Source: an uncultured Eubacteriales bacterium
Lineage (GTDB): Bacteria; Bacillota; Clostridia; Oscillospirales; CAG-382
Direction of reading: 5' to 3'
NCBI GenBank assembly: GCA_900551295.1
Contig: URVJ01000008.1
Span: 1-64,000, forward strand
Length of the DNA stretch: 64,000 nucleotides
Shown: piece after piece, positions 1 to 8,820 of the stretch
How the letters are laid out: every line of letters begins with the position of its first letter
How positions within the stretch are numbered: the first letter of the stretch is position 1
The notes under the pieces: generated by a model
What the model was told of the DNA's origin: nothing
Databases searched by the model: none
What the model saw: only the letters and a program-made list of their open reading frames with translations
Translations under genes and position numbers: made by a program

Positions 1-29
1 CTGCGGATGCTGTAAGGAGGTGCCGAACG

Positions 30-1019
30 ATGTTATTCAGAGAAGATAAAGTCGCGCGCGCCGACGCCGAGGCTATCCGCAAAGGCGTGGGCTTCTACCG
101 CTGGACGCATGATCTGGTGGAGATCACCGGCAAGGACGCGCTGGAGGTCCTGCAAAAAATCTATATCAGCGACATTTCCAAGGTCGCCGTCGGACGCTCG
201 AAATACACCGCCTCGCTGGATGAAAACGGCGAGATCATCGACGACGTGATCGTCATGCACATGGCAGACGGCCTGTATTGGGTCTCCGACCTCTACGGCC
301 CGCGCCTGCTGCCGTGGATCGAGCAGCACAAGGGAGAGGCTGATATTCACGCGAAGATCATCACCTATGACTGGGATATGTACGCCGTGCAGGGCCCGGA
401 CAGCCTCAAGGCGATGAACGCCATGCTGGACGCGCCGGTCGACGATCTCAAGCGCTTCGGCATCTGTGAGCGGAAGCTCGGCGACATCCCCGTCTACATC
501 CACCGCTCCGGCTTCACCGGCGAAAACGGATATGAGATCTACTCCGCATTCGACAAGAGCGCGGAAGTTCACGACCTGGCGCTGAAGGCAGTCGCGTCCG
601 TCGGTGGCCGTGAGCTGCAGACGCTCGAGGTCTACGTCCGTTCCATCCCGATGGAAAAGGGCTTTGCGCTCAAGCAGGATTTCAAGCACCTGAGCCCGTA
701 TGAGTGCGGCCTCGGCTGGGCGGTCGCCGCTGACAAGGACTTTATCGGCAAGGAAGCGGCGCTGGCACGCAAGGAGCACCCGAAATACCGTATGGTCGGT
801 CTGGAATTTTCCCGCGAATCGACGGAGGATATCTCCATCTGGGAGCGTGTGTACTGGTACGGCGTCGAGGTCGGCCGCTGCGCACAGACCATCTACGGCT
901 ATACCGTGGACAAGAACATCGGCTTTGCCACCGTCCGCGCGGACGTGCCCGACGGCGCGGAGCTGACCGTCGGCTGCAATGATTCGCCCGCCGTCGTGGT
1001 GAACAAGGTTTTCTGCTGA
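30..1019 (+). CDS. GcvT-family aminomethyltransferase-like protein
   Basis: 329-residue folate-binding aminomethyltransferase-fold protein related to glycine cleavage T-protein. What shows this is the N-terminal YRWTHDLVEITG-type opening, the central GFTGENGYEIY segment (typical GcvT GYTGExGxEI) and the C-terminal 'GLGWAV..KDFIGKEAAL' segment (typical GLGxR..K.DFIGKEAL). T-protein moves a one-carbon unit to tetrahydrofolate. No GcvH/GcvP neighbours are visible, so this is probably a stand-alone demethylase/aminomethyltransferase for another methylated amine, which is an inference. A strong Shine-Dalgarno (AAGGAGGTG, from 16) precedes the start. A possible upstream gene ends at TAA 13-15. It is followed 8 bp later by an SDR gene, so the two probably form an operon. 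Codon use is GC-rich, unlike everything after 4.4 kb. Confidence 0.85.
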   Translation: MLFREDKVARADAEAIRKGVGFYRWTHDLVEITGKDALEVLQKIYISDISKVAVGRSKYTASLDENGEIIDDVIVMHMADGLYWVSDLYGPRLLPWIEQHKGEADIHAKIITYDWDMYAVQGPDSLKAMNAMLDAPVDDLKRFGICERKLGDIPVYIHRSGFTGENGYEIYSAFDKSAEVHDLALKAVASVGGRELQTLEVYVRSIPMEKGFALKQDFKHLSPYECGLGWAVAADKDFIGKEAALARKEHPKYRMVGLEFSRESTEDISIWERVYWYGVEVGRCAQTIYGYTVDKNIGFATVRADVPDGAELTVGCNDSPAVVVNKVFC

Positions 1020-1029
1020 GGAGGATATG

Positions 1030-1791
1030 ATGGGAAGATTAGATGGTAAAGTCTGCATCGTGACCGGCGCTTCCGCCGGGATCGGGCGCGCCACGGCGGA
1101 GCTGTTCTGCCGCGAGGGCGCGAAGGTCGTTGCGGTCGCCCGCCGCGAGGAGCGGCTCAAGGAGCTGGCGGAGGAATGCAAAGACTTGCCCGGCGAACTT
1201 GTCTGGTACGCGGGCGACGTCGGCGACCCGGAAACAGCTGTAGGCATGGTCAAAAAGGCAGTCGAGACGTTTGGAAAGCTGGACGTTGCCGTCAACGACG
1301 CCGGTATCATGGACGACAACACCGCCATTGCCGATCTGTCGGATGAAATGCTCCATGAGACGTTCCGCATCAACACCTTTGGCCTCATGTACGGAATGCG
1401 TGAGGAATGCCGGCAGTATCTCGCACAGGGTGACGGCGGCGTGATCGTCAACATCTGCTCTGTCGGCGCAACGCACCAGACCTCCGGCGCGGCCTACTGC
1501 GCGAGCAAGGGCGCGGTGCTGGCGGCGACGAAGAACACGGCGTTCATGTACATGGAGGAGGGCATCCGCTGCAACGCGGTCTCGCCCGGCGGCGTCGTGA
1601 CAGATATCCCGCTGGTCATGCCGCCCTCCGACGAGTTCGGCTTCGGCAGGACGAGTAAGCTCCTGGACTTCTCCGGCGAGCTTGCCATGCCGGAGGACTT
1701 GGCGGACGCGATTTTGTTCCTTGCCAGCGACCAGTCCCGCTACGTCAACGGCGAAGAACTGAAATGCGACGGCGGCTGGACGTGCTTCTGA
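1030..1791 (+). CDS. SDR-family NAD(P)-dependent oxidoreductase
   Basis: Classical short-chain dehydrogenase of normal length (253 residues). The Rossmann motif TGASAGIGRA lies near the N-terminus, with NDAG in the middle, the catalytic Ser region followed by the YCASKG (YxxxK) active site, and the C-terminal 'NGEELKCDGGW' typical of the family. ATG codons occur at 1027 and 1030; GGAGG at 1020-1024 sits 5 nt before the second, so 1030 is preferred. It is probably co-transcribed with the GcvT-like gene upstream and the broken SDR downstream. The substrate cannot be read from sequence; the context suggests oxidation of a small alcohol or amine-derived carbonyl in the same pathway. Confidence 0.88.
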   Translation: MGRLDGKVCIVTGASAGIGRATAELFCREGAKVVAVARREERLKELAEECKDLPGELVWYAGDVGDPETAVGMVKKAVETFGKLDVAVNDAGIMDDNTAIADLSDEMLHETFRINTFGLMYGMREECRQYLAQGDGGVIVNICSVGATHQTSGAAYCASKGAVLAATKNTAFMYMEEGIRCNAVSPGGVVTDIPLVMPPSDEFGFGRTSKLLDFSGELAMPEDLADAILFLASDQSRYVNGEELKCDGGWTCF

Positions 1792-1869
1792 AAAAATACA
1801 AATGAAAACACAGCACAGGCGGCCCATACAGAGCCGCCTGTGCCGTATCCAAATCAGGGAGGATCACAC

Positions 1870-2710
1870 ATGAAGAAAACAATCACGGTCGTGACAGGCG
1901 GTCACGGCGGCATGGGAAAAGGCGATCTGTAAGGAACTCGGAAAAACGTCCGTGATCGTGCTGGCGGGGCGCAACCTCGCAAAAATGGAGACCGCGAAAG
2001 CGGAGCTAGACGAGCTTGGCGTGGAGAGCCACCTTTGAAAAACGGACATCGCGGACCGCGCACAGGTGCAGGCGTTGGCAGACTATGCTGCATCGCTCGG
2101 TGACGTGACGCAGGTCATCCATACCTCCGGCGTCTCGCCGAGTGACACGGCGACGGAAAATATTATCCGTATCAACGCGGTCGGCACGGTCAATATGGTC
2201 GAGGCATTCTATCCGGTGCTGGCCGAGGGCGGCGTGATGATCAATTTCTCTTCCGTCGCAGCCTACACCATGCCGCAGACGGACGAATGGTCGCAGGCGT
2301 TTGAAGCATGGAATGAGCCGGATTTCTATGACCGGCTGCTCACGCTGGCGGGAGAAGCGGAGGACGAGGAGGGCGAGTTCTTCCGTGCGGGTCTCGCCTA
2401 CGCCATGTCCAAGAAATTTGTAATCTACTTCACGCAGAAGAATGTGGCGCGCTTTGCGGAAAAGCACTGCCGCATCCTGTCCATCTCGCCCGGCTGCTAT
2501 CTCACGCCCATGCACCAGAAGCTCATCGACAATCAGCCGGAGACGGCGGAGAACCAGCTGGAGCTGATTCCCGCCGGGCGCTGGGGTCATCCGTATGAGA
2601 TGGGCGCGCTGACGGCGTTCCTCTGCTCGTCCGGGGCTGGCTACATCAACGGCGTGGACATCCTCGCCGACGGCGGTCAGAACGCCGGGATCTTCGTCCC
2701 GCAGATCTAG
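1870..2710 (+). pseudogene. broken SDR-family oxidoreductase
   Basis: Second short-chain dehydrogenase, inactivated twice. The gene begins at 1870 (MKKTITVVTGGHGGMGK), but one extra G near 1917-1922 shifts the frame and gives a stop at 1930-1932. In the restored frame the sequence reads on (AICKELGKTSVIVLAGRN...) to an in-frame TGA at 2036-2038, then stays open from 2066 to 2710 with typical SDR features (HTSGVSPS, INFSSVAAYT, YAMSKKF active site, NGVDILADGGQ C-terminus). The active-site Tyr/Lys survive but the cofactor loop is detached by the frameshift. Two close lesions argue for a decayed gene rather than one sequencing error. A downstream start at 2066 would lack the Rossmann motif. Confidence 0.85.
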
Positions 2711-2721
2711 CAGCAGCATAA

Positions 2722-2755
2722 CAAGAGCGGCGCTCCGGCCGGAGCGCCGCTCTTG
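2722..2755. terminator. perfect palindromic bidirectional terminator
   Basis: A perfect 34-nt palindrome (CAAGAGCGGC... and its complement) sits between the convergent SDR pseudogene and the minus-strand small gene. It could fold as a 15-17 bp stem on either strand. T-runs are poor, so the call rests on stem strength and position between convergent genes. Confidence 0.65.
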
Positions 2756-2777
2756 CTGAAGGGATGAATGGATGTGC

Positions 2778-2990
2778 TTACTCGATCGCCTGAAGCTCCT
2801 TGTCAAGCTCCTCCAGATGGGGCTTGAGGGCTGCAGACTGCGGGAAGCTGGCGAGCTTGCGCAGCGTCAGGCCGCCGACGAGCTTCATCTGCGGGTTCTT
2901 GGAAGCGTCCGGGCTGTACTTATCCAGAACGGCCGCCGCCGCAGGATTTTTCAGGATGTCCTTTACCTTGCTGTCGAGTGAAAATGCCAT
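2778..2990 (-). CDS. small conserved Clostridial protein, function unknown
   Basis: 70-residue acidic/basic helical protein (MAFSLDSKVKDILKNPAAA..., then LVGGLTLRKLASFPQ). A good Shine-Dalgarno (GGAGGTTATTCTC before ATG) supports expression. The repeated pattern of a helix ending in NP-x-A-A followed by 'LRKLA.FPQ' resembles a short helical domain also seen at the C-termini of some Firmicute sugar-related enzymes; this is recollection, not a search. No signal peptide, membrane segment or cysteine pair is visible. It converges on the SDR pseudogene and shares its terminator. Confidence 0.6.
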   Translation of the reverse strand: MAFSLDSKVKDILKNPAAAAVLDKYSPDASKNPQMKLVGGLTLRKLASFPQSAALKPHLEELDKELQAIE

Positions 2991-3129
2991 GAGAATAACC
3001 TCCTCTTTCTTTGGATTTCTACCTCTATTTTAGAAAAACCCAGCGGAAAAAGAAACCCTGCAAACTGGCGGATATGTACCGCAGGGACCCGTTTGTTTTG
3101 CGGGGGATGCGGCGCAGAGTCTCAAACAT

Positions 3130-3445
3130 TTAGTCCGTCCGCAGGCGCTTGAGCTGCGGTACGATCAGCGTCACGGAGATCGCAAACGCGATCCAGTCGG
3201 CAAAGGGCGTTGCCCATGCGATGCCGGAAACGCCGGCGGCATGGTTCAGAATCGGCATGAACACCACGTCCAGACTGCCCTTGCGAAGAAGGGACAGACA
3301 GAGCGGCTGCACCTTCTTTCCAATCGCCTGAAAGAAGGTGATGACCATGAAGTTGACCGCGGTCGTCGGGCAGGCCAGGCAGATGATCTTCAGGAAATGC
3401 TGCCCGTAGCTGACCGTTTCCGTGTCCGCGATGAAGCAGCGGGAG
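3130..3445 (-). pseudogene. C-terminal fragment of a MATE-family efflux transporter
   Basis: Reading leftward, about 105 residues resemble the end of a MATE multidrug exporter: 'FIADTETVSYGQHFLKIICLACP', then NFMVITFFQAIGK, VFMPILNHAAGVSGIAWATPFAD and IVPQLKRL at the end. The N-terminal three-quarters is missing. Just right of 3.44 kb the DNA instead encodes an aldehyde dehydrogenase on the opposite strand, so two gene fragments are joined tail-in. The long minus-strand reading frame to 3996 beyond this point is only a shadow of the dehydrogenase. Confidence 0.65.
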
Positions 3446-3975
3446 ATAAGGCGTCTGTGATGCGCTGGATCGAAACCGGATTGCAGGAAGGCGCCAAGCT
3501 GGTGCTCGACGGCCGGGATATCACAGTTCCCGGCTTTGAAAACGGCTTCTACCTGGGTCCAACGATTTTGGATCATGTGACGGAAGGGATGACGGTTGGC
3601 AGCTGCGAGATTTTTGGGCCGGTTCTGTGCATCAAATGCGTTAAGGACTTTGAAGAAGGTTTGGCGGTGATGAATGGAAACCGCTTTGCCAATGGCTCGG
3701 TGATCTTTACGAGCAGCGGCTATTACAGCCGTGAATTCGCCTGGCGCACGGATGGCGGCATGGTCGGCATCAATGTCGGGATTCCGGTTCCGGTCGGCAT
3801 TTTCCCGTTCAGCGGGCACAAGGACTCCTTCTTCGGGGATCTGCACGTGCTTGGAAAAGACGGCGTGCGGTTCTTTACGGAGGTCAAGGCGGTCACGACA
3901 AACTGGCCGAATCCCGCATCCGGCGAGAAGCATCAAATCGACACCTGGGAAGGCTCCGTCGGCGGAAGCATGTAA
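3436..3975 (+). pseudogene. C-terminal fragment of CoA-acylating methylmalonate-semialdehyde dehydrogenase-like ALDH
   Basis: About 180 residues match the C-terminal third of an aldehyde dehydrogenase of the MmsA (CoA-acylating) type: GDKASVMRWIETG, then GFYLGPTILDHV, EIFGPVLCIKCVK, 'GNRFANGSVIFTSSG', and a GINVGIPVPVGIFPFSGHKDS block characteristic of the MmsA group. The NAD-binding half and catalytic Cys region are absent because the reading frame runs into the opposed MATE fragment near 3.44 kb. The stop is at 3973-3975, 28 bp before the next dehydrogenase fragment. It is a relic, not an active enzyme. Confidence 0.75.
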
Positions 3976-4003
3976 GTTCGGCAGCAGAAAGGACAAGCTG
4001 TTT

Positions 4004-4430
4004 ATGAAAGCCTTGGTTTATTACGGAAAGGAAGACCTTCGCCTGGAGGAGATCCCGAAGCCGGAGATCGAAAAAGACACAGACGTTTTGGTGAAAGTAC
4101 ATTACGCCGGTGTGTGCGGCTCGGAGCTTGCGCGGATCATTGGCAATATGGCTGTGAAACTGGACGTGTCTGTCCCGCATGGGCATGAGTTTGCCGGTGT
4201 GGTGGAAGCGGTCGGGTCTGCGGTCAAATCGGTAAAACCGGGTGACCGCGTGGCGATCGCGCCCAAAACCATCTGCGGCGTCTGCGAGGACTGCCTGAAT
4301 GACCGCGTCGGTCAGTGCGCCAATACGCGGGGATTCATCGGCGTGAAGCTCCACGGTGGGTGGGCGGAATACTGCAAGGTGGACGAGATCAATACTGTCC
4401 GGCTGCCTGACGGCGTATCGACTTATGCCG
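4004..4430 (+). pseudogene. N-terminal half of a zinc-dependent alcohol/polyol dehydrogenase (MDR family)
   Basis: About 140 residues of a medium-chain zinc dehydrogenase: MKALVYYGKEDLRLEEIPKP, catalytic-zinc site GVCGSE, PHGHEFAGVV, and a structural-zinc cluster (CGVCEDCLNDRVGQC). The closest look is to galactitol-phosphate or sorbitol dehydrogenases. The cofactor-binding half is missing: after 'RLPDGVS' near 4.42 kb the frame continues directly into sequence of a mobile-element FtsK-type ATPase (DVIPWDDKYL...). The open frame to 4542 is therefore a chimera made by the rearrangement that joined the GC-rich block to the mobile-element remnant. Confidence 0.75.
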
Positions 4431-4434
4431 TGCC

Positions 4435-5223
4435 CGCGACCCATGGCTTGCCGGATGTGATACCTTGGGATGACAAATACCTCGTCGACGATGATTTTAC
4501 GCTCATTTTGGGCGAAAGCCTGACAGGAACAATGACTGTTTAATTGGCAGTTGTCCCACACATGCTTATTGGCGGCAGTACTGGCAGCAGAAAAACTGTA
4601 CTTATCAAATTGCTGCGCGGCAGTGTATTAAAAAGGGCGCTTCTGTATACATCATTGACCCTAAAAAAGTGGATTTTTCGTCGTTTAGAGATATGGGAAA
4701 CTGCCATCTGCTAAACTCTGGCGATTTAGCAGAAGTTGAAAAACTCTTGCTTGAGCTTCTAAACGAGTGCAAAGCGCGTCAGACTGAGTGCGCAAGGCTT
4801 CCGGGAATCACAGATATCTCGATGTATAACACTTATGTCCATGATACCTACCGCCGTATTATCATCGTCATTGATGAATTGGCTGAAATCCTCGACAAAA
4901 AGCGTTTTCCCAAAGCCCAGAATGCCAGAATCGACAATATTATTGGCTATTTGTCAATAATTGCATGTACAGGTCGCGCATTTGGCGTCCATCTGATTCT
5001 TGGAACACAGCGCCCTGACGCAGCAGTTGTTCCGGGGCAGATTAAGGATAACATCTCTTTTAAGTGCTGCGGCAGAGCAGAAAACGTTTTATCTCAGATT
5101 ATTTTGGATGATGCTCGCGCCAGCGAGTTGATTCCGGCAGACGCGCAAGGCCTTTTCGTCTGCAATGACCCCGACAAGACTGTGTTCCGCGCCTACTATT
5201 TGGATAATAAGCAGTTGAGGTAA
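4435..5223 (+). pseudogene. broken FtsK/SpoIIIE-type DNA-translocation ATPase of an integrative element
   Basis: Remnant of the coupling/translocase ATPase carried by Gram-positive conjugative and mobilizable elements. Left to right: DVIPWDDKYL, FTLILGESLTG, an in-frame TAA at 4540-4542, Walker A region GGSTGSRKT (normally GGSTGSGKS), a frameshift near 4615 into QCIKKGASVYIIDPKKVDF, then an intact stretch with Walker B 'IIIVIDELAEIL' and ACTGRAFGVHLILGTQRPDA. The N-terminal part is missing. The Walker A Gly-to-Arg change, one stop and one frameshift make it non-functional. Its left end is fused to an alcohol dehydrogenase fragment; on the right it abuts a recombinase tail. Confidence 0.8.
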
Positions 5224-5228
5224 TGCCT

Positions 5229-5489
5229 ATGGACGATATCATTCAGAATGAGCTTCAGAGGGAAGAAAAGAAAAGCGTGGATGTGAAACGCTTCCTTGCC
5301 GTTGTGAAGAAGTACACGGACCTGACCGAGCTGACCACGGAAATCCTCCATGAATTTGTGGACAGGATTATCGTCCATGCTCCTGACAAGAGCAGCGTCA
5401 GACGATTACAGGAAATTGAGATCATCTACAATCATATCGGAGAATTTGACCGTTCAAAGGTCACTCTCTGGAAAGGAAATGCGGTATAG
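5229..5489 (+). pseudogene. C-terminal tail of a TnpX-type large serine recombinase (DUF4368-like)
   Basis: About 85 residues (VKRFLAVVKKYTDLTEL, 'ILHEFVDRIIVHAPDKS', EIIYNHIGEFD) match the DUF4368-like tail of transposon-type large serine recombinases such as the TnpX group. The catalytic N-terminus, recombinase domain and zinc ribbon are all missing. It probably marks the right end of the same dead conjugative element as the FtsK remnant. A strong terminator follows at 5.61 kb. Confidence 0.75.
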
Positions 5490-5614
5490 CATATCCAATG
5501 CCATACCGCATAATCCAAAATCTAAAAAACATCCTTATGAAAACCTTGTTAAATAAGGCTTTCGGGATTTTTTTACTGTTTCGTTATTGTTACATCTGTA
5601 TTGGATTTTTACTT

Positions 5615-5656
5615 ACGCATAGCATTTGTATTTTAGCAGATGCTATGCGTTTTTTT
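5615..5656 (+). terminator. intrinsic terminator after recombinase remnant
   Basis: Perfect 11-bp stem (ACGCATAGCAT with ATGCTATGCGT, 14-nt loop) followed directly by six T residues on the plus strand. It lies in the 360-bp AT-rich gap between the recombinase tail and fic; nothing else is visible in that gap. Confidence 0.85.
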
Positions 5657-5852
5657 GTGGGGTGGAAATTAGCCACACTTGCAAGAAATTTTATAAAATA
5701 TACATTATCGCAAGATATAAAAAATTGTTACCTGCCCACAAAAAACAGATATTATTTTAGGAATAATGCAGAACGATTATTTTTGCATTAAAACTTGATT
5801 TTATTCCCGAAATGTGATATACTATATACAATAACCTGAAAGAGGTATGATT

Positions 5853-6770
5853 ATGGAATATATCAAGGTTTCACAAGCGGCGGAAAAGTGGGGACTCTCA
5901 CCGCGCAGAGTCCGACTTTTATGCGCTCAAAACAGAATAGACGGCGTTGTTCAAAAGGGCAAATTATATATGATTCCCGAAAATGCACCAAAGCCCGTTG
6001 ACGCAAGAACACTGAAAGGAATAAAAATGTCAAAGGAGTTATCTCCCCTGCTGCTGAAAATCGACGCATTAAAGGCGGAGCTTGATAAAAAGCGTCCGCT
6101 TACGCAAGGCGAGGCAGAAAGACTGCATGACGAATTTATGGTGGACTTTACCTATAATTCAAACGCAATCGAGGGTAACACGCTTACATTAAAGGAAACG
6201 GCAATGGTTTTGGAAGGTATGACAATTGACCAAAAACCGCTGAAAGATCACCTCGAAGCAGTCGGTCACAGAGATGCGTTTTTGTATATTGAAGATATTG
6301 CAAAGGACACAAAAATCAGTGAAACGGTGATTAAAAATATTCACTCGCTTGTGCTGATGAACAGACCGGAGGATAAAGGCGTGTTCCGCAAAATTCCCGT
6401 AACCATTATGGGTGCATATACCGAGCCTGTTCAGCCGTATATGATTGAACCTAAAATGACCGAGCTTCTCGCCGAAACCGAAAAACGCAAGAAGAAAATG
6501 CACCCTATAGAGAGGATTGCACGGTTCCACCTGGAATTTGAGGGCATTCACCCCTTTATCGACGGCAACGGCAGAACAGGAAGATTGCTGCTTAATCTCG
6601 ACCTTATCCAAAACGGCTATCCCGCAATCAATGTGAAGTTTGCCGACAGAAAAACATATTACGCCGCATTTGATGAGTTTTATAAAAATAACAATGCCGA
6701 GCCTATGATTGAACTCGTGGCAAGGTATGTAATTGAACGAATGAAACAGTATTTGGAAATATTAAAATAA
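5853..6770 (+). CDS. Fic-domain protein with N-terminal HTH and class II inhibitory motif
   Basis: 305-residue Fic protein, which would transfer AMP (or another nucleotide moiety) from a nucleotide to a protein hydroxyl. Residues ~1-50 form a MerR-like helix-turn-helix (YIKVSQAAEKWGLSPRRVR). A helix with SNAIEGN follows, matching the (S/T)xxxE(G/N) inhibitory motif of self-inhibited class II Fic proteins. The active-site loop is complete (HPFIDGNGRTGR). ATG 5847 is too close to AGAGG (5841-5845), so ATG 5853 is chosen, 7 nt away. It lies 17 bp upstream of hsdM; Fic genes are often found inside type I restriction loci, and a toxin or regulatory role tied to the locus is plausible but unproven. 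This is the one apparently intact gene of the cluster. Confidence 0.9.
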   Translation: MEYIKVSQAAEKWGLSPRRVRLLCAQNRIDGVVQKGKLYMIPENAPKPVDARTLKGIKMSKELSPLLLKIDALKAELDKKRPLTQGEAERLHDEFMVDFTYNSNAIEGNTLTLKETAMVLEGMTIDQKPLKDHLEAVGHRDAFLYIEDIAKDTKISETVIKNIHSLVLMNRPEDKGVFRKIPVTIMGAYTEPVQPYMIEPKMTELLAETEKRKKKMHPIERIARFHLEFEGIHPFIDGNGRTGRLLLNLDLIQNGYPAINVKFADRKTYYAAFDEFYKNNNAEPMIELVARYVIERMKQYLEILK

Positions 6771-6787
6771 GTTTAGGAGAAAAAATT

Positions 6788-7380
6788 ATGGCTTAAAATA
6801 ATGCCAATATCGGCTTTGAAAAACAAATTTGGGACGCTGCGTGCGTTCTTTGGGGACATGTTCCGGCTGCGGAATACAGAAAAGTTATTGTTGGACTTAT
6901 ATTCCTGCGGTATATTTCAAGCGCATTCGAAAAGCGCTATCAGCAATTGATAGACGAGGGCGACGGATTTGAGGACGACAGAGACGCATATGTTGAAGAT
7001 AATATCTTCTTTGTGCCGGAGGAGGCACGCTGGAGCAAAATTGCATCAAATGCTCATACACTTGAAATCGGCACAATTATTGACGATGCTATGCGCGCCA
7101 TTGAAAGAGAAAATACAATGTTGAAAAATGTGCTTCCTAAAAACTATGCCAGCCCTGATTTGGACAAGCGTGTTTTGGGCGATGTTGTTGACCTGTTTAC
7201 AAATATGGATATGGGCGACAAGGAAGAAAGCAAAGATTTGCTCGGCAGAACCTATGAATACTGCATTGCGCAGTTTGCAGCCTACGAGGGCGTTAAGGGC
7301 GGCGAGTTTTACACTCCGGCAAGTATTGTTAAAACAATTGTTGCTATCTTAAAGCCGTTTAAAAACTGCCGCGTATACGA
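6788..7380 (+). pseudogene. hsdM: hsdM 5' part (type I DNA methyltransferase), split by a 10.6-kb insertion
   Basis: N-terminal part of a type I restriction-modification methyltransferase (NIGFEKQIWDAACVLWGHV, YRKVIVGLIFLRYISSAF, LLGRTYEYCIAQFA, GGEFYTPASIVK, PFKNCRVY). The reading frame begins ATG GCT TAA: the third codon is a stop where other HsdM proteins have a Lys/Asn-rich start, so even this half is silenced unless a downstream TTG (6947) is used. The frame then runs to GTA TAC GA (7374-7380), where the element inserts. It resumes at 17987 as GA CCC TTG..., so precise excision would restore V-Y-D-P-C-C-G-S-G-G. Good Shine-Dalgarno upstream (TAGGAG). Confidence 0.9.
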
Positions 7381-7395
7381 AATAACCACGCTCAC

Positions 7396-7420
7396 ATTGA
7401 TACAAGAAAACGGTATGCAC
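7396..7420 (+). repeat. left terminal inverted repeat of the hsdM-inserted element
   Basis: Begins 15 nt inside the left GA. It matches the complement of 17948-17971 with one gap and a few mismatches; shared core ATTGA-ACAA then AACGGT. Likely recombinase-binding arm of the attachment site. Confidence 0.7.
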
Positions 7421-7564
7421 CCACAAGTAAATATGCTGAAAACGGCTTGAAATAAAGGCTTTTCTGAAACGATATAGTTTCGAGAGGTCTTATTTTTTTT
7501 GCCTGCTATTTCTCCGGTGGTGTTAATGGTGCTGGGACTGAAGAGTAAAATGCACCACCTTTGA

Positions 7565-7793
7565 ACGATAGGTAATATGTCCTGCCCATCTGCCGGAACG
7601 ATTGGCTCCGTAGAATTGGAACATTCCTCTTGCACGTCCATCTGAACACACAGCATTTTGCATTGCCTGATACTTTTTTCACGGATGATTTGGCAAGCTG
7701 CTGACGAAGCAACAGAACATCAGCTATGTCTGACGGTACATTTTTTAAGAGGTCGACCACAGCTTTCTTGTCGAGGGATTCTGCCTCAATCCC
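7565..7793 (-). pseudogene. fragment of a phage/element A-family DNA polymerase
   Basis: On the minus strand, about 75 residues in two frames read AVVDLLKNVPSDIADVLLLRQ, QLAKSSVKKYQAMQNAV and SDGRARGMFQFYGANRSGRWAG. This is the template-handling block of phage-type polymerase I genes. One frameshift separates the parts, and both ends are missing. The fragment abuts a plus-strand recombinase fragment near 7795, showing an internal rearrangement inside the inserted element. Confidence 0.65.
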
Positions 7794-7796
7794 ATT

Positions 7797-8718
7797 ATAC
7801 TCGATGGACCGGATTGCAAAAGGTCTGGAAGCAGACGGCATCCTCACCGGCGCTGGCAAAACAAAATGGTGGACCAGCACCATCAACAAGATTCTTAGAA
7901 ATGAAAAATACATCGGTGATGCCCTTCTTCAGAAGACCTACACCACAGACTTCCTGAATAAAACCAGAGTGAAGAACAATGGCATCGTTCCGCAATACTA
8001 TGTGGAAGGCAACCACGGAGCAATCATTCCAAAGGACATCTTCTTGCGGGTACAGGAAGAACTGGTACGCAGGCGAGTTGTCAAGACAAGCGCCAATGAT
8101 AAAAAGCGCTCCTACAGCTGCAACCACTGCTTTGCGCAGATTGTCATTTGCGGCGAATGCGGTGAAGTATTCCGCAGAATCCACTGGAACAATCGCGGTT
8201 GCAAATCCATCGTCTGGCGCTGCCTTAGCAGGCTGGAGCCTACCAGTCAGGAATGCCATGCCAGAACCGTCAATGAAACGGTATTAGAAAATGTGGTGGT
8301 TCAGGCAATAAACACGCTCCTTGGCGACAAATCCACCTATCAGGCACAACTGCAGCAGAATATTGCAAAGGTCATCCGTGATGCCCAGAAAACCACCGCT
8401 GACGGTATTGACGAACAGTTTCTGGAGCTTCAGAAGGAGCTTCTTAAAAAGGCAAACAACAAGGAAGCCTACGATGAGATTGCCGATAAAATTTTCAAGC
8501 TCCGCGAACAGCGCCGGAAGTGTACTGTTGGCACTGCTGCCAGAGATGCACAAATTGCAAGAATCAACGACCTGCAGGATTACATCAAGGAGCAGCGTAC
8601 CGACCTTGCTGAATTCGATGAAACCTTAGTTAAACGCTGGCTGAAACAGATAATCGTCTGGGAAGACCACTTCACAGAGGAGCTCAAATCCGGATTGAAA
8701 ATTGATATTGAAGGATAA
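7797..8718 (+). pseudogene. large serine recombinase lacking its catalytic domain
   Basis: About 305 residues of a large serine recombinase without the N-terminal Ser-containing resolvase domain. They start inside the recombinase domain (GAGKTKWWTSTINKILRNEKYIGDALLQKTY), continue through a zinc-ribbon region (CNHCF, ICGECGEVFRR, then C at WRCLSRLEP..QECHA) and a coiled coil rich in Lys/Glu, and end at the normal C-terminus (LVKRWLKQIIVWEDHF). The in-frame ORF begins at 7726, but the first ~24 codons are antisense to a polymerase fragment and are not recombinase. An imperfect hairpin with T-run follows at 8730-8772. Confidence 0.85.
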
Positions 8719-8820
8719 TGCCTATAACGTAGAAAGACTTCTCACCACCGGAATACCTCCGGGGATGGGAAGTTTTCTTATTTCTTAAATTCTTCATTAC
8801 ATCTTACAAATGTTTCAATT

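Larger units (their letters stand above)
4435..5660 (+). mobile_element. remnant of an integrative conjugative/mobilizable element
   Basis: A broken FtsK-type ATPase followed at once by the C-terminal tail of a serine recombinase, a gene order expected at the recombinase end of Firmicute elements. All other functions are gone. The left boundary is a fusion inside an alcohol dehydrogenase; the right boundary is not resolved but lies before the Fic gene. It marks the step from GC-rich DNA to the AT-rich island. Confidence 0.6.

Noticed and set aside
1870..2066. In-frame TGA in the second SDR (2036) and in hsdM (18686) as possible recoding of TGA
   Set aside because: TGA is used as a normal stop in intact genes here (for example at 7448, 18896 and 1017), there is no SECIS-like or context evidence, and both genes carry other lesions.
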